Shown here in pieces: positions 37,319-46,153 of a stretch of DNA of 64,000 bases. The stretch is from assembly GCA_030696695.1 (NCBI GenBank), contig JAUYRP010000011.1:248001-312000 (forward strand), written 5' to 3'. The DNA comes from Methylophilus sp. (GTDB lineage: Bacteria > Pseudomonadota > Gammaproteobacteria > Burkholderiales > Methylophilaceae). Made by a program: the position numbers and the translations under genes. How positions within the stretch are numbered: the stretch's first letter is position 1; every line of letters starts with the position of its first letter. The notes under the pieces were generated by a model. It saw nothing but the letters and a program-made list of their open reading frames with translations, was not told the DNA's origin and searched no databases.

Positions 37319-37684
37319 TTAACCAATCACTTTTTGTACAACTTCTATTAAGCGTTTAGGATCAAATGGTTTAACTAACCAGCCATTGGCGCCTGCTGCT
37401 TTGCCCTTTGCTTTCATCTCATCGCTAGATTCTGTGGTGAGCATTAAGATAGGCACCTTTTGATACGAACCTAACTCACGCAAGTTTTTGATTAAAGTCA
37501 GGCCATCCATAATCGGCATGTTTTGGTCGGTTAAGACAAGGTCTACAGTTCTTTCTTTGGCTTTGTTCAAACCATCTTGCCCATCCACAGCAGATACCAC
37601 GTCGTACCCAGCTGCTTTCAAGCTAAAGGCCACCATCTGACGAAGAGAACCTGAGTCATCGACTGCTAATATTGTTTTTGCCAT
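37319..37684 (-). CDS. cheY: Chemotaxis response regulator CheY (copy 1)
   Basis: The 121-residue single-domain receiver has Asp9, Asp10, phosphorylated Asp53 (LTDQNMPIMDG), Thr83 and Lys105. It lies immediately upstream of cheA. It differs clearly from the second CheY at 18400 and may act as a phosphate sink or a second output. The Thr-Thr-Glu at 83-85 is typical of CheY proteins encoded next to cheA in proteobacteria. Confidence 0.95.
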   Translation of the reverse strand: MAKTILAVDDSGSLRQMVAFSLKAAGYDVVSAVDGQDGLNKAKERTVDLVLTDQNMPIMDGLTLIKNLRELGSYQKVPILMLTTESSDEMKAKGKAAGANGWLVKPFDPKRLIEVVQKVIG

Positions 37685-37752
37685 TTCGTACTCGCTTTTA
37701 CTTAGTTAAAAAATAACCACCCAAAAATGCATTACTTATTTATTATTTATGT

Positions 37753-38307
37753 TTAAAACAAATCTATATCGCCTGTCGCCATATCTTGTTGGCCGACTGC
37801 TTTTCTTAAATTGCCAGAAAGCGCATGGCTTCCGCTATGCAAGGTTTCATGAATACTGGCAAGAAATCTCGTGATATCTTCATGCTCACGGTTGGCATCC
37901 TTGTCGTAGCCATGCTCAGCCAGCTCTTGTAGCAACTCTTTTAAGCCATTCACACGGTTAATCGTGCGGTGCAATAATTGATTGGTCATGTCTTGAAACT
38001 GCATGCCAGTGACCACTGAGTTCACTTCATCACCAATTTTTGTTTGATATTCCTCTAATGCAAATGTCATGGCTTCATCAAACTGGCCTGACGTTGTAAG
38101 CAAGTTATGCTGCTGTGCAATCAAGTCATGAATCTTCATAAAACTTGTGCTGAGCTTCTCAATCGCTTCATTCAACAAAAATGCTGTTTGTTGCAAATCA
38201 GATTCCACCTCGACCAAATGCTGGTCACCGTGGCTAGCTACAGCCGCCAAAAGTGTTCTTAACTCATGTATAGGTAATTTATTCATTTCCATCACATCAT
38301 GCCCCAT
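37753..38307 (-). CDS. CheZ-like chemotaxis protein
   Basis: About 184 residues, largely helical. The segment FQDMTNQLLHRTINRV mirrors the catalytic helix of true CheZ (FQDLTGQVIKKI), keeping the Asp (106) and Gln (110) spaced as in the phosphatase active site. It also ends in TGDIDLF, a short acidic-hydrophobic tail with terminal Phe like that of CheZ. It lacks the exact LDSLGF sequence and has a different N-terminal half. It lies between motB and cheY. A second phosphatase for the adjacent CheY is likely but unproven. The start codon is uncertain (ATG 38307 or 38292). Confidence 0.7.
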   Translation of the reverse strand: MGHDVMEMNKLPIHELRTLLAAVASHGDQHLVEVESDLQQTAFLLNEAIEKLSTSFMKIHDLIAQQHNLLTTSGQFDEAMTFALEEYQTKIGDEVNSVVTGMQFQDMTNQLLHRTINRVNGLKELLQELAEHGYDKDANREHEDITRFLASIHETLHSGSHALSGNLRKAVGQQDMATGDIDLF

Positions 38308-38381
38308 CACTCTTATTTTTAATTTGTAGAATACAGCTGTAAAACATGCCTATTTATTACGCTAATGTAGTGTTTACGCAT

Positions 38382-39314
38382 TTACTCTTGTCCCGCAATT
38401 GATCCACTACCTACATTACCCATTAGTTCTGCCTTTTCAGTTTCGGCATCTTTCAGGGCCTCTTCTTCTGCTTGCTTGTTCATCACCACCAAACTGATAC
38501 GACGATTGGTAGGATTGAATGGATTATCTTTGTCATACAACTGAGCAGAAGCTAAACCAACGACACGTAGCAATTTTGATTCGTCCATACCACCCGCAAT
38601 CAGCTCTCTACGTGATGAGTTGGCGCGGTCAGAAGATAGCTCCCAATTGCTATAGCCTTTTTCTCCGTTAGGATAAGGTGCAGCATCAGTATGTCCAGAT
38701 AAGCTAATTTTGTTTTGTACGCCGTTAAGCATCTTGCCAATTTCATGCAGTATTTCTCTGGCATATGGCTGTAACTCTGCTTTAGAGGATTCAAACATCG
38801 GACGATTTTGTTCATCCAAAATTTGAACACGTAAGCCTTCTGGCGTAATGTCCAGCATGAGTTGGCTTTTGAATTTTTTAAGCGTTTCGCTTTGATCTAT
38901 TGTCTGCTCAATTTTTTGCTTCAAGTCCTCTAGTTTGGCTTGCTCTGCTTTTCTAAGTGCATCTTTAGCATCCTCGATAGTTACTTTTTTCTGCTTACCT
39001 GGTGGCCCTTCCACTGGCTTTACTTGGCCTTGCTTTTTGGTAATGTCTTTACCACCTGTGTTCTTCAGCAAAGAATCAGTGACCCCTACTGCTGGACCAC
39101 CCATCATCGCCACTTTCAAAGGTGTTTTGAAGTATTCAGCAATGCCTTCTTTTTGCGCTTTTGAAGTAGAACCCAACAACCACATCAGTAAAAAGAATGC
39201 CATCATTGCAGTTACAAAGTCTGCGTAAGCGATTTTCCATGCGCCACCGTGATGACCACCGCTTGTTTTTTTGATCTTTTTAACAATAATCGGCGCAATG
39301 CGATCTTCAGCCAT
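38382..39314 (-). CDS. motB: Stator protein MotB
   Basis: The 310-residue protein has a single N-terminal transmembrane helix with the proton-binding Asp32 (AYADFVTAMMAFFLLMWLL), a plug/linker region and a C-terminal OmpA-like peptidoglycan-binding domain (~190-290; LSGHTDAAPYP, NRRISLVV). It anchors the stator to the cell wall and conducts protons, to judge from the MotB-like helix. It is encoded after motA with a 49-base gap. Confidence 0.96.
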   Translation of the reverse strand: MAEDRIAPIIVKKIKKTSGGHHGGAWKIAYADFVTAMMAFFLLMWLLGSTSKAQKEGIAEYFKTPLKVAMMGGPAVGVTDSLLKNTGGKDITKKQGQVKPVEGPPGKQKKVTIEDAKDALRKAEQAKLEDLKQKIEQTIDQSETLKKFKSQLMLDITPEGLRVQILDEQNRPMFESSKAELQPYAREILHEIGKMLNGVQNKISLSGHTDAAPYPNGEKGYSNWELSSDRANSSRRELIAGGMDESKLLRVVGLASAQLYDKDNPFNPTNRRISLVVMNKQAEEEALKDAETEKAELMGNVGSGSIAGQE

Positions 39315-39363
39315 GGCTACATCCTTTAACTATCTTCTGAGTATTTGTAAGCGTCATTACAAC

Positions 39364-40227
39364 TTACTTTCCAGCTCTCGCAGCTTTCACATGGTCTTCC
39401 AACTCAGCAAAGCCAGGACGCTCAGTGGAATACAGTACTTTGCGACCAAATTCGACAGCAATAGCTGGCGCATAGCCGTTTAAGCTTGCTAATAGCGTGA
39501 CTTTGACGGTTTGAAACATTTTTGTAGACTCTTCTAGCTTTTGTTCCAGCAAGCCAGACAATGGCCCAACAAAACCATAGGCCAATAAAATACCCAAGAA
39601 AGTACCTACTAAAGCGTGACCAATGAGTACACCCAGTTCGTTAGGTGGCAAGTGCAAACTCTCCATGGTATGTACTACGCCCATCACCGCAGCCACAATA
39701 CCAAAAGCGGGTAACGCATCCCCCATTTTTGCCACACAGTGGGCCGGCACATGACCTTCCATATGATGCGTTTCAATCTCGTTGTCCATCAGGTTTTCCA
39801 CCTGAAAAGCATCCATATTGCCTGATACCATTAAGCGCAAATAATCAGTGATAAACTCAACAAGATGGTGGTCGTGCAGAATGTTGGGATACTTACCGAA
39901 CAAGGCACTAGACTCTGGGTCTTCAACGTCTTTCTCGATAGACATCATGCCTTCTTTGCGGATTTTGCTAAGAATTTCAAACAGAAGCGCTAATAAATCC
40001 ATGTATAGGGCTTTGGTGAATTTAGACCCTTTGAATACACTTGGCAGTGCCTTCATCGTAGCTTTAATCGCTTTGTTATCATTACCTACAACAAATGCGC
40101 CAATGGCTCCGCCAAAAATCATCAAAACTTCTAACGGTTGCCATAAACCACCTAAGTGACCACCCGCCATTGCGTAACCACCAAAAATGGTGCCACAGAT
40201 TACTACGTATCCAATAATGACAAACAT
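39364..40227 (-). CDS. motA: Stator protein MotA
   Basis: The 287-residue MotA has four transmembrane helices (about 1-22, 33-50, 170-195, 200-225) and a large cytoplasmic loop containing the charged residues that contact FliG. Pro-containing segments (PAFGIVAAVMGVVHTM) flank the ion channel. It forms the MotA5B2 stator with the next gene. A second stator pair is encoded at 49152-50753. Confidence 0.96.
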   Translation of the reverse strand: MFVIIGYVVICGTIFGGYAMAGGHLGGLWQPLEVLMIFGGAIGAFVVGNDNKAIKATMKALPSVFKGSKFTKALYMDLLALLFEILSKIRKEGMMSIEKDVEDPESSALFGKYPNILHDHHLVEFITDYLRLMVSGNMDAFQVENLMDNEIETHHMEGHVPAHCVAKMGDALPAFGIVAAVMGVVHTMESLHLPPNELGVLIGHALVGTFLGILLAYGFVGPLSGLLEQKLEESTKMFQTVKVTLLASLNGYAPAIAVEFGRKVLYSTERPGFAELEDHVKAARAGK

Positions 40228-40430
40228 GCTTTAATCTCCAATAGAGCCTATGGAAAAAACCTCTTCAATTAGAATTAGGATAACAATAGATACTCAAATT
40301 CAATTGAGGGAATAAAGGGGATTTACTAGGCTTTTAATGCTAATCATGTAGTGCTTGGTAGTCATGTTACTTAAGTCAGTAAGCGACTACTTAAGGCAAG
40401 TAATCGCAACACCTAACACGCGCGAAAAGC

Positions 40431-41288
40431 TTATGACATGCGCCATACAAACAATTTTGGTGTGGATTTTCCTGTGTGTATGACTTGTGGCGGTAAAGCC
40501 TCTGGAATATCAAATTCCAAACTGATCAGCACACTGCCCTTGCGCATTTCTTGGCTGGCTTTTTTCCATAGATTTGGCATTGCCGCTGGCGATAAATAAG
40601 CAAACACGATGTCGTAATCTGCAAAATTGAGCTTTTCATAATTGCCTATGGTGAATTTGGCATTGGAGCCTTTGATGCGTGATCTGACCTTGCTAATCAG
40701 CCAAGGTAATGGCGCAATTTCAATGCCTTCCACAACGTCATTGGGGCGTTTTTGCGCAATATACATCGACAAATCACCTAGGCCACTGCCAATATCTATC
40801 ATCCGCAAAGGTTGATGAGCACTGCGTTGCTGCATGTACTGAAATAAGGCTTGCCACACTGCGGGACGAGAAGGGTAAAACGGTACACGTGTTTTAAAGG
40901 TTGTCCAATAGAGTGCTAGCGTAAATATAAACCCTAATAGATACACACTACTTGGCACTTGCACAATCGACATCATCCACAATGCAATTGGGAAGAAAAA
41001 GTGAATCCAGCGCCACCATACGGCCATACCGACACAGGTCGCTATCGTGGTTGCAATCATGGACTGCAATAGGACTAATGAAAAAATATAAAACGTTAAG
41101 TCTAATTTAAACAGTGGGTTAGGGATTTCATTCCACAAATTGGCGTAGAGCCAAATTAAACCAAGGGTCACGCCTTGCACCAACAACGCGAGTAAGGCTG
41201 GCGTTTTGTTTAAGGCCTGTAATACGCGTGCAGACCAAGCAACATTTTCAAACAGTGAGGGTTGTTTGTGCTGCGAGTGCATCTGCAT
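40431..41288 (-). CDS. Membrane-anchored class I SAM-dependent methyltransferase
   Basis: The ATG at 41288 has AAGGAG seven bases upstream and gives 285 residues. About four transmembrane helices (residues ~25-130) precede a small Rossmann methyltransferase domain with motif I MIDIGSGLGDLSMYIA and an acidic residue after the second strand (VEGIEIA). It lies between flhC and motA. Membrane methyltransferases of this small type act on lipids, quinones or small molecules elsewhere, and the substrate here is unknown. Confidence 0.8.
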   Translation of the reverse strand: MQMHSQHKQPSLFENVAWSARVLQALNKTPALLALLVQGVTLGLIWLYANLWNEIPNPLFKLDLTFYIFSLVLLQSMIATTIATCVGMAVWWRWIHFFFPIALWMMSIVQVPSSVYLLGFIFTLALYWTTFKTRVPFYPSRPAVWQALFQYMQQRSAHQPLRMIDIGSGLGDLSMYIAQKRPNDVVEGIEIAPLPWLISKVRSRIKGSNAKFTIGNYEKLNFADYDIVFAYLSPAAMPNLWKKASQEMRKGSVLISLEFDIPEALPPQVIHTGKSTPKLFVWRMS

Positions 41289-41342
41289 TTGATTGCTCCT
41301 TAACCTCAATAAAACTTAAGAATCTGCTTTAGCGCACTAATA

Positions 41343-41915
41343 CTAAGCTGTCATGGAGACCAATTTATAGCTTAACTCTTTGGCTTTTTTGGTTTTGCCT
41401 GCACGTGATGGCACATGGCATAAGTTGCAAACATATTGGTTGTTTAAATCGTAAGTATTCACAATGTATTGGCCACCGCAGCAACTGCAACCTTTGAGTG
41501 TCAACATTTTGCTTTCCACAAAGCGTACCAAGGTCCAGGCACGGGTAAGAGACAATACTGGTTCTGCGTTTGCATCTGCTTCTTGGCTGCCATCTGTCAC
41601 TTGTTGTAAGTACAAGCTGTACGCTTTAATAATGGCTTGAATACCGCTGACATCTGCATAATCCACCATGAATTTATAGATGTTAAAGAAAATGGAAGAG
41701 TGAATATTAGGCTGCCAAGTCAAAAACCAATCGGTTGAAAATGGCAACATGCCTTTTGGAGGTGAACAGCCTTTCATCTCTTTGTAGAGTTTAATCAAGC
41801 GCTCGCGCGATAATGTGGTTTGTGATTCTAGGAGCTGTAAACGCGCGCCTAAACGAATCATTTCCATGGCTAGTTGAATTTGCTCTGCCTCATTTACTAC
41901 GCTTTTCTTTTGCAT
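41343..41915 (-). CDS. flhC: Flagellar master regulator FlhC
   Basis: The 190-residue FlhC has the four-cysteine zinc site (GCSCCGG ... YVCNLCHVP at ~140-165) and the N-terminal helical domain that contacts FlhD. FlhD4C2 activates class 2 flagellar operons with sigma-70. It follows flhD by 36 bases; AGGGG lies before the ATG. Confidence 0.96.
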   Translation of the reverse strand: MQKKSVVNEAEQIQLAMEMIRLGARLQLLESQTTLSRERLIKLYKEMKGCSPPKGMLPFSTDWFLTWQPNIHSSIFFNIYKFMVDYADVSGIQAIIKAYSLYLQQVTDGSQEADANAEPVLSLTRAWTLVRFVESKMLTLKGCSCCGGQYIVNTYDLNNQYVCNLCHVPSRAGKTKKAKELSYKLVSMTA

Positions 41916-41951
41916 GATAAACCCCTTAATCTCTATATTTTGCTTTGGAAC

Positions 41952-42269
41952 CTATGCCATTGCTTCGGCTGTTTGGCCGGCCATTAATACGGCAGTGTGT
42001 AAGTGTGCTTGTGCACGATCTTTGGTGTAATTTGTTAACATGCTTAAGATGTCGCTGTCATCAAAACGGAAGCGTGCTAACATCATGTTGGTGTTGCACA
42101 ATTTTAGTAGTTGTAAGTTGCTTAAGCTTTCTAACGAATCAGCAATGTCTTTACTAATGCCTAAGCGGAAAATTGCAGTCGCTTTATCAGCGCGAATCAA
42201 TTGTTGCGCTAACATTAAGTAGTTTAAGTTTGCATCTTTAATTTCTAATAACATTTCTTCTTGATTCAT
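41952..42269 (-). CDS. flhD: Flagellar master regulator FlhD
   Basis: The 105-residue FlhD is recognisable from NYLMLAQQLIRADKATAIFR (first 40 residues) and the central SKDIADSLESLSNLQLLKL. It forms the hexameric activator with FlhC. Its upstream region is long and holds a strong inverted repeat. Confidence 0.96.
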   Translation of the reverse strand: MNQEEMLLEIKDANLNYLMLAQQLIRADKATAIFRLGISKDIADSLESLSNLQLLKLCNTNMMLARFRFDDSDILSMLTNYTKDRAQAHLHTAVLMAGQTAEAMA

Positions 42270-42391
42270 GATTTTCCCCGTTCGTGGTTAACTGTTAAAA
42301 CATGTTGTGTTGCGTTAGGCGTACTTTGAGCTTCTTAACAACTCTTAACAATTGGGGTTTGTCGGTTAATTACGTAGGATAAGCAGGCACG

Positions 42392-42428
42392 AGCACGTAG
42401 GTGTTTGTCTTACAAACGCCTACGTGCT
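42392..42428. repeat. 17-base-pair inverted repeat upstream of flhD
   Basis: Arms 42392-42408 and 42412-42428 (AGCACGTAGGTGTTTGT and its complement with one G-T mismatch) are separated by only three bases, making a very stable hairpin or cruciform. No T-run follows on either strand, so it is not a standard terminator. It lies 123 bases before the flhD start. Confidence 0.75.
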
Positions 42429-42548
42429 GGTTATGGAAACGATATAAATCAATCACTTGAGTATCTAAACAATACTCAAGTCTTCATCAAAACTGGGTTA
42501 GGTCACTGCGATCATCGCTGGTTTCTCACAAAATATTTAAAAAATAAT

Positions 42549-42576
42549 TAAAGTTTTAATCCAATGCTGCCGATAT
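42549..42576 (+). promoter_or_regulatory. Candidate sigma-28 promoter in the flhB leader
   Basis: TAAAGTTT (42549-42556), a 12-base spacer and GCCGATAT (42569-42576): a perfect -35 and a -10 with one mismatch, the spacer being one base longer than ideal. If used, the leader to flhB would be about 320 bases. Confidence 0.5.
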
Positions 42577-42902
42577 TGCTTCGGTCATGTTGATTCATCA
42601 AATACACAACCAGATATTGAATCTTTTACTCCTCATCTCAATTAACGTAACGGCTTAAGAAAACTTTAGGAAAAATTTAAAATATTTTTAATTAATTTAA
42701 TAAGCGTTTGATTTAAAACATTAAAAATTAGTATAAATATTTAACAATAGCCCTAAATTCACCTGTTCCTAACAGTTGTTACTACCTTTTCTTGAAAGAA
42801 AGGGGGGGATAAACCCTTTTATTCTCAAGATGTAATTGTTGTGACTTATCTAATAATTCAATCATCCAATGTAGAAGTGATGAATGTAATTAGAGACGAA
42901 TC

Positions 42903-44078
42903 ATGGCTGATGATAGCGATTTAGAAAAAACAGAACAGGCCACGCCCAAGCGCATTGAAAAAGCGCGGGAAGATGGTGATGTGCCCCGCTCTCGCGAGCT
43001 GGCCGCCTGTGCTGTGCTATTTTCTGCTGGATTAAGCTTAATGATGTTTGACCAATCGTTGGGAACTGCATTAAGAGATTCTCTACGCAGCGGCTTAGAG
43101 TTTGATAGAAGCATGGCGTTTGATCCAACCGTGCTACTGATGAAAACATCCCACACCATTTTAGATTTACTGATTGCTTTTGCACCAATTGCTTTGGTAG
43201 TGATTGCAGTGGCGGTGGGTGCACCTATATTAGTAGGTGGCTGGGTATTTAGCGATAAAGTATTTGTACCAAAATTCAACCGCCTCAATCCGATTCAAGG
43301 CATTTCTAATATGTTCTCTAAAAATGCCTTGGCTGAACTGGTTAAATCCATACTCAAAGCATTATTAGTCTCATGTGTGGCCTATTGGGTCGTAAAAAGT
43401 GATTTAGAGCCGATTTTATCGCTATCGAACATGCCTATTCAGGCTGGTATTTCAGAAGTGAACCACTTAATGCTCACTGGATTTATCACCATTGTGGCTG
43501 CATTGATTTTTATTGCGGCCATTGATGTGCCATATCAGCTTTATCAATATGCTGAAAAACTCAAAATGACCAAGCAACAGATTAAGGATGAGTCTAAAGA
43601 GACAGATGGCAACCCTGAAATCAAAGGCAAAATTCGCCAACAACAACGTGAGATGGCCCGCCGCCGCATGATGTCAAAAATCCCAACAGCTGATGTGGTG
43701 ATTACCAACCCTACCCACTATGCGGTTGCAGTGAAATACCAAGAACAAGGCATGAGCGCACCGATTGTAGTCGCCAAAGGCGCTGATGCAGTTGCACTTA
43801 AAATTCGTGAGTTAGCCAAAGAACATAAAATTGTTATTTTGGAATCACCCAAACTTGCCCGTGCTTTATATGCACACACCGAGTTAGACAAAGAAATTCC
43901 TGAAGCCTTATATGCGGCTGTGGCTGAAGTATTGGCCTATGTATTCCAATTGCGCATGTTTAAACAACAAGGTGGCTTCCAACCTGATGTACCGAAAACA
44001 TTGCCAGTGCCAGACGCATTGGATCCACACAGCTTAATTCCAGCACCTAACTTAATGACTAACGGAGGCCTCGCATGA
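42903..44078 (+). CDS. flhB: Flagellar type III secretion protein FlhB
   Basis: The 391-residue export-gate protein has four transmembrane helices (~30-215) and a cytosolic domain with the autocleavage site NPTH (ITNPTHYAVAVKY), needed for the rod/hook to filament substrate switch. The charged N-terminus DDSDLEKTEQATPKR is typical. It heads the flhB-flhA-flhF-flhG-fliA-motCD operon; its stop overlaps flhA by four bases. Confidence 0.97.
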   Translation: MADDSDLEKTEQATPKRIEKAREDGDVPRSRELAACAVLFSAGLSLMMFDQSLGTALRDSLRSGLEFDRSMAFDPTVLLMKTSHTILDLLIAFAPIALVVIAVAVGAPILVGGWVFSDKVFVPKFNRLNPIQGISNMFSKNALAELVKSILKALLVSCVAYWVVKSDLEPILSLSNMPIQAGISEVNHLMLTGFITIVAALIFIAAIDVPYQLYQYAEKLKMTKQQIKDESKETDGNPEIKGKIRQQQREMARRRMMSKIPTADVVITNPTHYAVAVKYQEQGMSAPIVVAKGADAVALKIRELAKEHKIVILESPKLARALYAHTELDKEIPEALYAAVAEVLAYVFQLRMFKQQGGFQPDVPKTLPVPDALDPHSLIPAPNLMTNGGLA

Positions 44079-46153
44079 ACAACTTACCTCCATGGCTAGC
44101 CAATATGGGCGTACGCTCAGCTGCAGCCCCTGTCATCATCATCATGCTATTGGCAATGATGATATTGCCATTGCCTGCCGTCATTTTGGATGTGTTTTTC
44201 AGCTTTAATATTGCACTGTCTATCTTAGTGTTGATGATCGGTTTACAAACAAGAAAAGCGCTAGACTTTATTGCCTTCCCTACCGTATTGCTCATGACCA
44301 CAATGTTGCGCTTATCCCTCAACGTGGCGTCTACTCGTGTAGTGCTCACAGAGGGTCACACTGGCCCAGACGCTGCGGGTAAAGTGATTGAAGCCTTTGG
44401 CCACTTTTTGATTGGCGGCAATTACGCAGTCGGTATTGTAGTGTTTGTGATTCTCACTATCATCAACTTTACCGTGATTACCAAAGGTGCTGGCCGTATT
44501 GCTGAGGTGGGCGCACGTTTCACCTTAGATGCGATGCCTGGTAAACAAATGGCGATTGATGCTGATTTAAATGCCGGCTTGATTGGCGAAGATGAAGCAC
44601 GCCGTCGCCGTACCGAAGTGGGTCAAGAGTCAGAATTTTATGGCGCGATGGACGGTGCTAGTAAATATGTACGCGGTGATGCCATTGCAGGCATCTTGGT
44701 GATTATCATCAATATTGTGGGCGGTTTGATTGTGGGCATGGTGCAACACGATATGCAATTTGGTGATGCCGTGGCAAATTACACCTTATTAGCGATTGGT
44801 GATGGCTTGGTCGCACAAATTCCTTCCCTCATTATCTCAGTGGCAGCTGGTGTAGTGGTATCACGTGTAGCCAACAATGAAGACATTGGTGGTCAATTGA
44901 TTACCCAATTATTCAATAACCCGACTGTGATTTATCTCACCGCAGGCATTATCGGTGGCATTGGTTTGATTCCAGGCATGCCACACTTTGCATTCTTACT
45001 ATTGGCCGCTATTTTGGCAGGCATCGGTTATTTGGTAGACCAACAAAGAACGCAAGCAGCGCTGGAGCCAGAAGTTGAAACCCCAGCAGAAGTAGTGACT
45101 GAAGTAGAAGAAGCCAGCTGGGATGATGTAGTACCTGTGGACATTGTCGGTCTTGAAGTGGGTTATCGTTTAATCCCTTTAGTAGACAAAGCACAAGGTG
45201 GTGATCTACTCAAACGCATCAAAGGCATCCGCAAGAAATTTGCGCAAGAAGTTGGCTTTTTAGCACCTACTGTGCACATCCGCGACAACCTTGAGCTACG
45301 CCCAAACAATTATCGCGTGACACTGAAAGGTGTAGAAGTCGCTACAGGTGAATCTAACTTTGGTCAGTTCTTAGCGATTGATCCAGGCACAGTTACGGGT
45401 CCGTTAGAAGGCGCAGTGACAACAGACCCAGCATTTGGCTTACCTGCGGTATGGGTAGATGCCAGCATGCGTGATCACGCACAAGCCATGGGCTATACCG
45501 TGGTAGATGCAGGCACAGTGATTGCTACGCACTTGAATCATATGATTTCCATGCACGCAGCAGAATTATTGGGTCGCGAAGAAGTACAAAAACTACTCGA
45601 TCACGTGGGTAAAGAATCACCCAAACTAATTGAAGACTTAGTACCTAAGCTATTGTCTTTTGCATTGCTACAAAAAGTTCTACAAAACTTACTCACAGAA
45701 GGTGTGCATATCCGTGACATGCGCACTATCTTAGAAACACTTTCTGAATATGCAACACAAACCGTGGACTCTACTGAATTAACCGCATTGGTGCGCGTGA
45801 AACTAGGTCGCGCGATTGTGCAAGACTTATTCCCAGTGGGCAATGAAGTCACTGCCATGACCTTAGATAGCAATTTAGAGCGCATTTTATTGCAAGCGCT
45901 ACAAAACAACGCCAATAACAATACATCGATCGAGCCAGGCATTGCAGAAACACTGGCCAGACAAGCCGAAGCTGCATCTAAACAACACGAGCAAATGGGG
46001 CTAACCCCAGTGTTATTGGTGCCTGCACCGTTACGCGCTGCACTTGCAAAATTTTTACGCCGTTCCGTTCCACACCTTCGTGTGTTGTCACATGAGGAAT
46101 TACCAGATTCAAAAACTATTCGCGTTACTAGTCTTATTGGAGGTCAAGCATGA
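44075..46153 (+). CDS. flhA: Flagellar export gate protein FlhA
   Basis: The 692-residue protein has eight transmembrane helices in the N-terminal half, with the conserved FHIPEP-type loop region (RIAEVGARFTLDAMPGKQMA), and a cytosolic C-terminal domain (~340-692) that docks export chaperones. Full length. Four-base overlaps at both ends show tight translational coupling. Confidence 0.97.
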   Translation: MNNLPPWLANMGVRSAAAPVIIIMLLAMMILPLPAVILDVFFSFNIALSILVLMIGLQTRKALDFIAFPTVLLMTTMLRLSLNVASTRVVLTEGHTGPDAAGKVIEAFGHFLIGGNYAVGIVVFVILTIINFTVITKGAGRIAEVGARFTLDAMPGKQMAIDADLNAGLIGEDEARRRRTEVGQESEFYGAMDGASKYVRGDAIAGILVIIINIVGGLIVGMVQHDMQFGDAVANYTLLAIGDGLVAQIPSLIISVAAGVVVSRVANNEDIGGQLITQLFNNPTVIYLTAGIIGGIGLIPGMPHFAFLLLAAILAGIGYLVDQQRTQAALEPEVETPAEVVTEVEEASWDDVVPVDIVGLEVGYRLIPLVDKAQGGDLLKRIKGIRKKFAQEVGFLAPTVHIRDNLELRPNNYRVTLKGVEVATGESNFGQFLAIDPGTVTGPLEGAVTTDPAFGLPAVWVDASMRDHAQAMGYTVVDAGTVIATHLNHMISMHAAELLGREEVQKLLDHVGKESPKLIEDLVPKLLSFALLQKVLQNLLTEGVHIRDMRTILETLSEYATQTVDSTELTALVRVKLGRAIVQDLFPVGNEVTAMTLDSNLERILLQALQNNANNNTSIEPGIAETLARQAEAASKQHEQMGLTPVLLVPAPLRAALAKFLRRSVPHLRVLSHEELPDSKTIRVTSLIGGQA

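Larger units (their letters stand above)
42270..42902. promoter_or_regulatory. Divergent flhD-flhB control region
   Basis: This 633-base AT-rich region contains no gene I can support. It must carry the flhDC promoter (minus) and the flhB promoter (plus). It contains a 17-base-pair inverted repeat at 42392-42428 and a candidate sigma-28 promoter at 42549-42576 pointing to flhB. A G-run preceded by a short CTTTTCTT/AAGAAAG repeat lies at 42786-42810. No clear Crp palindrome was found. Confidence 0.6.
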
